From: Papiliotrema nemorosa | Lineage: Eukaryota > Basidiomycota > Tremellomycetes > Tremellales > Rhynchogastremaceae | Direction of reading: 5' to 3' | Assembly (NCBI GenBank): GCA_032158125.1 | Contig: JASKOT010000010.1 | Span: 486,059 to 550,058, forward strand | DNA length: 64,000 nt | Part shown: one piece after another, positions 56,998 to 64,000 of the stretch | Layout of the letters: the number at the start of each line of letters is the position of its first letter | Numbering within the stretch: position 1 is the first letter of the stretch | Position numbers and translations under genes: made by a program | Notes under the pieces: generated by a model | What the model was told of the DNA's origin: nothing | The model's input: only the letters and a program-made list of their open reading frames with translations | Databases searched by the model: none

Positions 56998-59039
56998 TCA
57001 TTTCTTCGAGTCAGTCACGAACTCTTGATCTGATCACACAGACTTACGTGACCCTCAAAGTCATAGTCGATCCCTTTCGACTTGATCTTTTCCTTCCTCT
57101 TGTTCTGCTTGTCCATCACTTTCGCATTTGCCTTGTCCTGCTCGTCTTTCGTTCGAGTCTACCTATTAGCTCTTGACCCCTTGGACTCAAGGTGGATTCG
57201 ACCCACTCGTTCATTTCGCATCTTCTCAACTCGCGCCCTGGGGACTTTACGGAACTTCTTGTTTGCTCCTGCCCACAATTCCTGGTGAACGTCTTCCTGC
57301 GGGATGACTTGACATTTGAGCAGGTGACCCATCAAGAGGTAATTGTTCATCGTCTCGGCGACAATCTCCGCAACAGACTTGGAGGACATTTCAATGTACG
57401 CATAGTGCTTTGACGCCCCGGTCTATTGTTAGTAGCGTTTCTTGAGAGCCGCAATTGACCCACCTTTCGATTACGAGCGAGTCGGAGTCGAGTGACATCG
57501 CCAAATTGTCCAAAGTACTCTCTCATCTGATCTTCGTAGAAACCGTGCGGGATTCGACCGAGATATAGTGTTCCTCGCTCGGCGTCCTGTTTGTTAGCTC
57601 CTGATGCACGTCAGCCCACTTGCCTTCTTCTTCTGAGCCTTTTTCAATCGAGCAGCGACCGACTTGTCATCCTTGGCCACCATGGGTAGACTAGACACGT
57701 CGACCTTTTTCCCTGCCGCCTTGACAGCGGCGTCTTCTGCATCACTCTCGTCATCCGAGCTATCTGCGCCTTCCCCATCCGAACTCTCAAACCCATCGAC
57801 CATATCCTCGTCCGAGTCCTCCTCGACAGCCTTGGCAGCAGCGGCAGCGGCCTTTTTCGCCTTGGTCGCAGCGGGGGCGACAGTTTCTGAAATTTTCTTC
57901 TCGGCCTCTTGTGCTGCTTTTCGTCCCCGAGTCTTGGTCTCGGCAGCGGCGACTTCAATAACATCGCCGACCTGCTGCTTGCCCTTTTTGGCCGCACCTG
58001 TTACGACCTTCTTTGCGTCCTTGGCCGTCTCGCTTTTGCTGACCTCCTCGACCGCCTCGCTGGCTTTGGCAGCTGCCTTCTTTCCCTTCTTCTTCCCTTC
58101 CTCAATGACGACCTCGGCAGTATCCTTGAGCTTCTTCGGGGCTTCCTCCTCTACATCCTCGACGACCTTTTTCGCCTTTTTCTTGCCCTTCTCCACAACC
58201 TCCTCGGCATCCTTCTTCACCTCTGCCGCCTTTCCCTTGACTTTTTTCGTCGCGGGTCCCTCTTTACCCTCCTTGGCCTCCTTGCCCAGATCAGCCGCAA
58301 GTCCACTAGCCTCTCCAAAGCCCTCTACGACGGTCGAAAAGACTTCTCCGACCTTGCCCGCGACGGCCTTGACAGTTTCCTCGGCGGTGGTCATGAAATC
58401 TTCTGCCTTTTTCCTCTTTTTCGATTGAGGGTCCTTGAGCTCCTCTACAGTCTCCTTGACCTCCTTCTGAGCTTCCTTGGCGGCTTTGGCAGCTTTTCCC
58501 TTGAGCGGTTTAGCAGCTTCCACGGCCTTTTCGACGGTCGGTTCGGCAGCTTGGACCGCATCGTCGGCAGCAGCCTTGACACCCTTGGCGGCCTTTCCAA
58601 CCTTCTTCTTGGTCTCTTTGATATTCACCCCTTGCTCCTCCAATTTGTCCTCGGCAGCAGCCTCTAGCTCTGAAGCCTTGTCCACGGCAGCTTGAGCTAT
58701 CTCGGCCGCTTTACCCTTGACCTTCTTCCCGGCCTTGCCAGCTTTCTGCTTGACCGCCTCGACGTCGACATTCTGCTCGATGACATCCGTGATGGGAGCT
58801 GGGGCCTTTTCTGGCGAGTCCAAGACGAGATCACCAGCTACAGCCACAGCCTCACTGATGGCTTCCGTGACGTGCTTGATGGTCGATTGGACAGTCTCCA
58901 AAGCCGAGTGAGCGACATCTTCAGTTTCGGTAGTGGGTCCCTTGGACGCAGGTTTACCGGGTTTTGCGGATCCAGTAGACTTCGGTTTCTTGGTTGTAGC
59001 GGTGGAAGCGGTAGAAGTGGGGGCTTTTCGTTTGGCCAT
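56998..59039 (-). CDS. NOP15: NOP15/NIFK-type nucleolar RRM protein with very long Lys/Ala/Glu-rich N-terminal part
   Basis: ATG 59039: [20 protein letters not shown], then 470 residues of Ala/Lys/Glu/Val helix in heptad-like 11-mer steps (for example [20 protein letters not shown] and [20 protein letters not shown]). An acidic stretch follows ([20 protein letters not shown]). The C-terminal exons carry one [83 protein letters not shown], then [20 protein letters not shown] and, after an intron, [18 protein letters not shown]. This RRM and tail match yeast Nop15 and human NIFK, needed for ITS2 processing in pre-60S particles. Nop15 has about 220 residues, so the N-terminal part here more than triples it. 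RRM call firm; role of the extension unknown. Confidence 0.88.
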
Positions 59040-59501
59040 GTTGGTGAGAGTACAGAGCAAAGGAAGAGGTGAAAGTGAATGGGTGGTGCTTTTGGGTTGT
59101 TTACGGGTACGTCACTGCAAATTCTAAAATCAATCTCGTTCAAACTGGATTGTTCGCCACCCAAAGCCTAAGTGTGGCATTTTGGACGGGCAGCAACTGG
59201 AACGTCCTTTCTCTTTCTCCGCGACGCTGAGGGTCAATGGGCAAGGATGAAATGGCATTGAGGCTTGTGAGAAGCCTCAAGGACAGTCGCCATATGCCTG
59301 CTCGACTCAGAACAAGACAGACAGACAAGGTTCGAGCGTAGGGCCCAAATCCGTTCCCTGATCCTGGTGATAATGATTCCTCCGAACGGACAGTCTGGGA
59401 CGCAATACATACTTTCGGCTCCCATCAGAGCTCTCTCGCACCACAATGCATCTCGACAGAAAGACTTAATTGCCATACGGTATTCGCGACCTCCTCATGC
59501 A
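59040..59501. other. Intergenic, promoter of the NOP15-like gene
   Basis: No gene recognised; the nearest 150 bases to 59039 must hold the NOP15-type promoter. Confidence 0.35.
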
Positions 59502-59998
59502 TCACTGTCGGTGTGCTCTGGACAAAGCGGATCTCAATCTGTTGAGCTCCGAATCTTCCTCCAACACCCGGACGAATTTTTCTTCCAATTTATGGGGTTC
59601 CGTTCCTCGAGTACCCTCACTCCAGCCCCCAGGATAAATGTAGGTGTCCATCCATCCCTGAGTCGCCAGGCTTGCCCCCAACACACGATGCGCCAACATC
59701 TTCAGCGAGTATTTATCAGTCGCAATGTTAACATTGGTTAGATCCGGGATGGCTCCGAGAAGACCCGGGGGACACTCAGTTCCCGCTGACAGATGTTGAC
59801 GAAAGACATCGCAGATGTCTTTGCCATGAGAATCCCAAAGCGAGGTGAAATTGCCCTGATCCTCTGCACGTCAGGCTCGCCACCCTCGTCTGCGCACCGA
59901 GAATAGCTCGACTCACCACCGTCTCTTGTCAGAAGATTCCAAACAGTACTGTCCGGGAGATTCATTGTTGGAATGGATACATCTGTGATTGGAGCCAT
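59502..59998 (-). CDS. Tandem paralogue family, copy A (unknown function)
   Basis: ATG 59998: MAPITDVSIPTMNLPDSTVW, NLLTRDG, one intron (donor GGTG|GTGAGT, acceptor GACGTGCAG, phase 1), then EDQGNFTSLWDSHGKDICDV, FRQHLSAGTECPPGLLGAIP, NVNIATDKYSLKMLAHRVLG and a C-terminus VRVLEEDSELNRLRSALSRA. About 147 residues, no signal peptide, no recognised domain. It shares with copies B and C the order: helix then Gly, phase-1 intron, W-x(n)-G/H-x-I-x(3)-FR-x(2)-L, (C)P-x(2)-LL, L-x(2)-LA-RV, and in C and A a closing L-x(1-3)-LR. This shows common descent. It might be a small effector, self/non-self or secondary role gene; nothing in sequence decides. Confidence 0.75.
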
Positions 59999-60853
59999 GA
60001 TTGCAAGTTTGAAGAATGTATAAGCCTCAATATCAATTCTAGCTAAGTGTGTAACGACAAGCGTCCTATATATACGGGCCTACTTGACGGCTGTAAGAGT
60101 AGCGAACACCCTGATGGCACTCAATCACCGCTCTTCATCCCACGGTCATCTTCCGACATTACGCCATTGTCTCCGAAGAGGAATGCTGTGCGCCCCCGGG
60201 GAAAAGGTACGACCCGATAGAGAGGCGGCCGAAGAAGGAAATAAGCTCGAGCGAGAGTTTTGAAGCCGCTCTATGCGCGGTCTGTCCGAACACGATGACA
60301 CATCATCTCGTGGCGGAGTGATGAAGATCCTTTCACACGTGGGTCTCAGGAAGCCCTCGCTCCGCTCCAGTGTTCCCGCAAAATCTGCAGTTTCTCAAGC
60401 TCTCGGGACTGTTTGCTGGTATCGGCCGGAAGGGCCTAGTGAATAACTTTGATCATAGCTCGTACCTCGCTCTGCGTGAGGGAAAGCCATGCCACAAGCA
60501 CGTTACGCGCAGTGGCGATTGTGGCGGGAATACACTACTCGTAAGATTGAGACGGCTTATGCAAGGCAATCAAGATTTGTCTGGTGTTAGCAGCCGAGGT
60601 GGCACAGTCCAGCAGGAGTATAAACCAGATGCAGGTGGTTCTGAGGAAACTCAGATTCGCGTGTCGTTGTCGGCGGTTCTCGAAGACAACGGTCAGATCA
60701 AGTGAAGTGGTTGTGGTGCACACTCCGATTCATCTCCCTTCCAAATGTCTCGCGCATCTGCATATTCGTACCTCGCTACTGCAACTTCAACATTCTTGAA
60801 GGACCAAAGTGTACATATGGCCCTTCCGATGGTTTCTTCGCTCAGGCGACAAT
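59999..60853. other. Intergenic, promoter of copy A and unassigned DNA
   Basis: Apart from a TATA box near 60067 I see no supported feature in 855 bases. Several short frames exist but none with the family motifs. Confidence 0.35.
60067..60074 (-). promoter_or_regulatory. TATA box of copy A
   Basis: TATATATA lies 69 bases upstream of the ATG at 59998 on the minus strand. Confidence 0.5.
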
Positions 60854-61267
60854 TCATCCCACGTGCCTAAGAGCGCTGAGCGATTCACCGTCGAGCAGAA
60901 GCGTCTTGTACTCGGCAAGCAGGCGAGCCGCATCTTCGTCACGGTACATTCCTGTTATGGAGGTGTTTCTCCAGTCTTGTTCCATTATATCCTCATTCAT
61001 TCAATCAAAAGTGCCTTTGGTAGAAAGTAGTCTCCGCCAGGCCAGAGCGATCAGCGCTTCACCATTATGGAAAATGTTGATTTTATCGGGCTGCGCCATA
61101 CACACGTCAAGCGGAGGTTTCGTCTGGCCTGGAACGACCATGACAAGGACTAGTAAAAGAGATACGAGGAGGGCTATACTGCATCTGTGTAATCACCTTT
61201 CTTGCTGCTTGCCAAAATGGAACAAGTACTGTATCAACAGCTGTTGCATTGTTAGCTTAAGATTCAT
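60854..61267 (-). pseudogene. Broken paralogue of the tandem family (copy B')
   Basis: The frame reads PPLDVCMAQPDKINIFHNGE, ALIALAWRRLLSTKGTFD, then TGA at 61001-61003, and continues in the same frame with EDIMEQDWRNTSITGMYRDE, DAARLLAEYKTLLLDGESLS and ALRHVG before a stop at 60854-60856. Aligned to copy A (CPPGLLGAIPDLTNVNIATD, LKMLAHRVLG, closing LNRLR) the match covers both sides of the TGA, so it is a premature stop. The W..G..I...FR..L block found in the other copies is missing. The upstream MNLKLTMQQLLIQYLFHFG resembles a first exon but does not splice in frame. Intact function is therefore unlikely, unless an unusual intron removes the stop. Confidence 0.55.
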
Positions 61268-61685
61268 GTCCTACTCCTCGATCAGAAGCTATGTAGACCC
61301 GTATTGACAACGCACGATCGATTCTCCTCGCGCTTAGTCTTCGAAATTACTTGCGTACAGTACATCTGCCGTGTCGCACGTGCCAACTCATGCATGTATA
61401 CTGCACGGTCCTCTACGTGCACTGGAGAGATGTCATGACACGCGGCACATATCAACTGGTTCATGGGATACCCTACCGAATTGAGCGAGAACCCAAGGAT
61501 ATATAAGTAGTTGCCGTCAGTACCTAGACCCCCCAAAGATTGTATCTCTCAAGTGACTTCTATCTACATTGTCTACCAGAGTCGCAGGCACTAGTAAACC
61601 AGTTCGCCCGGATACTTGCCTAGATCGAATACGCCCATGACAAAAGAAGACCCCAACATACCCCACAATCACGCCTTCTCGAATT
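61268..61685. other. Intergenic within the tandem array
   Basis: A TATATAA-like word (about 61499-61506) lies some 230 bases upstream of the broken copy. Nothing else seen. Confidence 0.35.
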
Positions 61686-62211
61686 TCAGATTATGTAGCC
61701 TCTCCTGAAATTCTCGAGTGACTCGTCACAAGAGAGCGTCGCGGATAGACCTGACTGAATTTCCGTCGCAGGTTTGCCCCCCCACCCCTCAACGATGATG
61801 CTCAGAATGCCAGACCCATCGAGATTTTCCGTCACTATCCATTGCAAGGTATCAATGGTTGCTCGCGTCACCCGAGCAATTAGCACCCTTTGCGAATTGT
61901 AATCTTTTGAGATGTCGATCCACTTAGGGTCCTCGGGACATTCTGCTAGAAGCTCTGGAAAGTATCGAGTCGTGTCTTCAAGGAATTCACGAAACGTTTG
62001 GGTGATTTTGTCTTGATGGACAGTCCAGATGTGGTTCATAGTTTCCGGCTGACCTGAATATGTCAGTGGGACAGTCGCAACGGCAAAAGTGTCGCCGACA
62101 GAGCCAAAGTGTAATTCACTTACCACTGCCGGAATTTAAGAGCGCCAAGATGGTATTTCTGGGAAAGTGAGCTGTCAGTATGAAATGTGACGAGGAGGCG
62201 CAACCAGACAT
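61686..62211 (-). CDS. Tandem paralogue family, copy B (unknown function)
   Basis: ATG 62211: MSGCASSSHFILTAHFPRNT, ILALLNSGSG, one intron (donor AGTG|GTAAGT, acceptor ATATTCAG, phase 1 after Gly as in copies A and C), then QPETMNHIWTVHQDKITQTF, REFLEDTTRYFPELLAECPE, YNSQRVLIARVTRATIDTLQ, WIVTENLDGSGILSIIVEGW and ENFRRGYII. About 150 residues. The blocks IW-x(2)-H-x(2)-KI-x(3)-FRE-x-L and LIARV-x(2)-A line up with copy A. The start may lie upstream: a TAG acceptor before GTACCCACG would add VPTAFAAEQLFVVKRLITPL. Family assignment is by eye over short motifs plus the shared intron. Confidence 0.65.
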
Positions 62212-62673
62212 GATCGATTGAGGTTTGCCAATGTGTAATGGAGTGATAAGGCGCTTGACGACGAAAAGCTGCTCGGCTGCGAACGCCGTGGGTACCTATA
62301 CGTGTGTAGACAGTAATTACCACGCTCGTCTCCAGCATGCGAAGGGCTTGGTCTTGTACGCTTTGAGCAGCCTTTCATTGCTTTCAGATGATTCTGGCTC
62401 CCTCGACCGTCTGTGAAAGACTCTCACGGAGATGCATGCACCACTCATTCCGTCGTTGCGCCAAACAGTCCTTTGTGGAAAGACAGGTCGCGATGTTTGT
62501 CCTCCTGAATGGCACATCGTGGGTCGTGACACTCATGGGATGGACGTTACTCCTAGGCTTTGTTGGAATATGGTCATCAGGACCTTCCTATATCTCGATG
62601 CATTCAAGTTCACGGCTATCATACATTCATGAGCTCACGCCTTCCGGTGACTCAGAGAAGCACCACCTGAAAA
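62212..62673. other. Intergenic within the tandem array
   Basis: Promoter of copy B and 3' flank of copy C. No further gene supported. Confidence 0.35.
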
Positions 62674-63245
62674 TTATTGGCCACTTCCCTTGCTCTTTGC
62701 TCCTGGTCTTAGGGCTGCCAGTCCCTGATCGGTCATCAATGTGGTCATGAGTACACTTTCCATCTCTTCATCCGAGGGGAAGAGGAAGTCTTTCACGTAT
62801 GCTGTCCATGGACCGGCGCCTAGGTTCGCTTCCATCCCCTGAACCCTGGTCTGACAGGCATAATAGACTCTGCGCGCGAGTTGCAAAAGCTCCTTGCCTT
62901 CAGTGGAGACATTAAAAGTCGATGAATCATGGCAAGCACGTAGGACCGAGCTCGGGCACAGCGTCATGTCCGTCAGGCATAGGCGAAAATACGTCGCGAT
63001 GTGTCCACCCGCATTGGGCCACACATCCTCAATCGCCTGTCCGTCACCTGCCATTCATCAGTGTTGTTTACGCAGGATGAGTATAATCTAGGTTCAAATT
63101 TGGTGGAAGGGGCTAGGGAGAGCTGTTCACCTATCACGTAGCCCAAACTGGTCATGATCACGGACTCAGGGAATCGTGAAACAGGCTTTTGGTATCTTGA
63201 CGTATTGGCGGCCGTTGCGGCTTCTGACGCTTCTCTGGAGGACAT
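62674..63245 (-). CDS. Tandem paralogue family, copy C (unknown function)
   Basis: ATG 63245: MSSREASEAATAANTSRYQK, SRFPESVIMTSLGYVIG, one intron (donor ATAG|GTGAAC, acceptor AATGGCAG, phase 1), then DGQAIEDVWPNAGGHIATYF, RLCLTDMTLCPSSVLRACHD, NVSTEGKELLQLARRVYYAC, QTRVQGMEANLGAGPWTAYV and MTTLMTDQGLAALRPGAKSK. About 162 residues. It aligns with copy A through W-x(3)-G-x-I-x(3)-FR-x(2)-L, CP-x(2)-L, N-x-(S/A)T, L-x(2)-LA-x-RV and closing D-x(2)-L-x(2)-LR. No recognised domain. It shares the N-terminal MSSR with the next frame at 63892. Confidence 0.7.
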
Positions 63246-63314
63246 TGCTCTGAAGGATGAACTGCTCGGGAAGAGTACAAATAAGTTTGTGAGGTTCTGG
63301 CGAATGTGGCTGGC

Positions 63315-63320
63315 ATATAA
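63315..63320 (-). promoter_or_regulatory. Possible TATA element of copy C
   Basis: Minus strand reads ACTTATATGCC, 70 bases before the ATG at 63245, the same distance as the TATA box of copy A. Confidence 0.4.
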
Positions 63321-63523
63321 GTGTCTCCGAAGAGGGACGCAATGCTGAATAACCGAGACGGTAGAGGTAAGACATCCTTTCTCCGAACTCGGTAGAGTCT
63401 AAGCAACTTCGGTCCAGGTCTTGCCCCACTGGGACAAGAAATATGTGGGGAAGGTGAGAAACAAGGAGCATATGGGAGAATCGATCCTTACACTCAAAGA
63501 ATGTCCCTGTCGAATAAGGATAT

Positions 63524-63892
63524 TCATCCGTTCATCTGTGCATGAGGTCTGAGACATTCCCATATATCAAACCCAGTCGGTCCGTGAGGTGAAAGGATCA
63601 GTGACACAGCCCTTTGCGTAAGCTTCCCAGGCAATATTTTCATGGGAAATGGCCAGGCCGATATGAGTTTCATGGGGAGGTTCTTGTTCTCTCGTGCCTC
63701 GAGGTCAAGAAGCGTCGTCTCGAGTGGGGAGTTCGCATCGATCAGTGCATGGGAAAGCAGACTTTGTGCCTCAAACAGTCCCTGAATTTCATGCTGTGTA
63801 ACATTGTCACTTCCAGTCCGGCGCGATCTGATGTCGGTGTCCGGATCCTCGTGTAAGGAGGCAATTGATAAACCTTCAGGTCTCGAGGACAT
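63524..63892 (-). CDS. Possible further member of the tandem family (weak)
   Basis: ATG 63892: MSSRPEGLSIASLHEDPDTD, then TQHEIQGLFEAQSLLSHALI, DANSPLETTLLDLEARENKN, and KLTQRAVSLILSPHGPTGFD ending LRPHAQMNG. The start MSSR and the order (I-x(2)-LF, SPLETTLL, L-x-QRA) suggest kinship with copy C, but identity is low, and I see no matching intron. If the true start lies upstream it falls in the G-run. About 122 residues. The spacing from copy C (about 280 bases) fits the array. Confidence 0.4.
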   Translation of the reverse strand: MSSRPEGLSIASLHEDPDTDIRSRRTGSDNVTQHEIQGLFEAQSLLSHALIDANSPLETTLLDLEARENKNLPMKLISAWPFPMKILPGKLTQRAVSLILSPHGPTGFDIWECLRPHAQMNG

Positions 63893-63909
63893 ATTTTGTC
63901 CGCAGTGGC

Positions 63910-64000
63910 GGGGGGGGGGGGGGGGGGGGGGGGGGCCGCCCCCCCACCAGCAACACCAACAATAAAACCAACACCCCCCCCCCACCCCACCCCCGTGTGC
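63910..64000. repeat. G26 run and C-rich low-complexity end
   Basis: 26 G residues (63910-63935) run into C-rich DNA with many homopolymers to the window end. It does not contain a TTAGGG-like telomere repeat. It looks like a contig end or sequencing artefact. Confidence 0.85.

Noticed and set aside
57664..58667. Long Ser/Phe/Leu-rich plus-strand frames
   Set aside because: Antisense shadow of the Lys/Ala/Glu-rich NOP15-type exon.
60370..60705. 111-residue plus-strand frame in the tandem array
   Set aside because: No family motif and opposite strand to all array members; not supported.
63910..64000. Telomere repeat at the window end
   Set aside because: No TTAGGG or TTAGGGGG unit is present, only homopolymers.
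1..64000. Transposon, CRISPR array or rRNA genes
   Set aside because: I saw no transposase, reverse transcriptase, long terminal repeats, spaced repeat array or rRNA segments anywhere in the window.

Overview
The window is nuclear DNA of a basidiomycete yeast, most likely a tremellomycete. The genes are packed on both strands and almost all carry many 30-70 nt introns. These introns begin GTGAGT or GTATGT, contain a CTGAC/CTGAT branch site and end CAG or TAG. Proteins are typical fungal families (Zn2Cys6 regulators, YCF1-type ABCC pump, MRD1, COG2, an SFK1-like protein, an SLM-like BAR/PH protein). Coordinates given for a CDS span first to last coding base including introns; exon joins were worked out by eye.

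Layout. 1-7.7 kb: the N-terminal end of a VNX1-type cation/H+ exchanger, a PARP-type zinc-finger protein, an SFK1/DRAM-like membrane protein, an SLM-type BAR/PH protein and a probable GPI-anchored wall protein. 8-14.9 kb: a Zn2Cys6 regulator, a 96-residue tandem-repeat stress-type protein, an intron-containing tRNA-Tyr(GTA), a small secreted protein with several KR sites, and an RRM protein. 15.2-22.3 kb: two unrecognised genes, a PP2C phosphatase, a coiled-coil protein with a 7-nt microexon, and a tiny membrane protein. 22.3-25.8 kb: COG2 and an omega-amidase/nitrilase, divergent.

25.8-33.9 kb: four neighbours that look like one sugar-catabolic cluster: a DUF4038 (apiosidase-like) glycosidase, an aldo-keto reductase, a Zn2Cys6 regulator and a zinc polyol dehydrogenase. 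The first two share an 11-bp promoter word. The set fits release of a sugar followed by the fungal reduce-then-oxidise route, with its own regulator.

34.6-59 kb: two unrecognised conserved-looking genes, a YCF1-type vacuolar pump, MRD1 (start codon split by an intron), RPS19 (long acidic tail), an arrestin-like adaptor, a flavin-reductase-like protein, a small mitochondrial protein, a YKE4/ZIP7-like zinc transporter, a CRP1/MDG1-like CBM48 protein, and a NOP15-type RRM protein with a very long Lys/Ala-rich N-terminal part.

59.5-63.9 kb: a tandem run, all on the minus strand, of short, diverged proteins of no family I recognise. At least three share motif order and an intron at the same place and phase. 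A further copy is broken by an in-frame TGA and a deletion. The window ends in a 26-base G run and C-rich low-complexity DNA that looks like a contig end. This tandem family and the sugar cluster are the best candidates for undescribed biology here.
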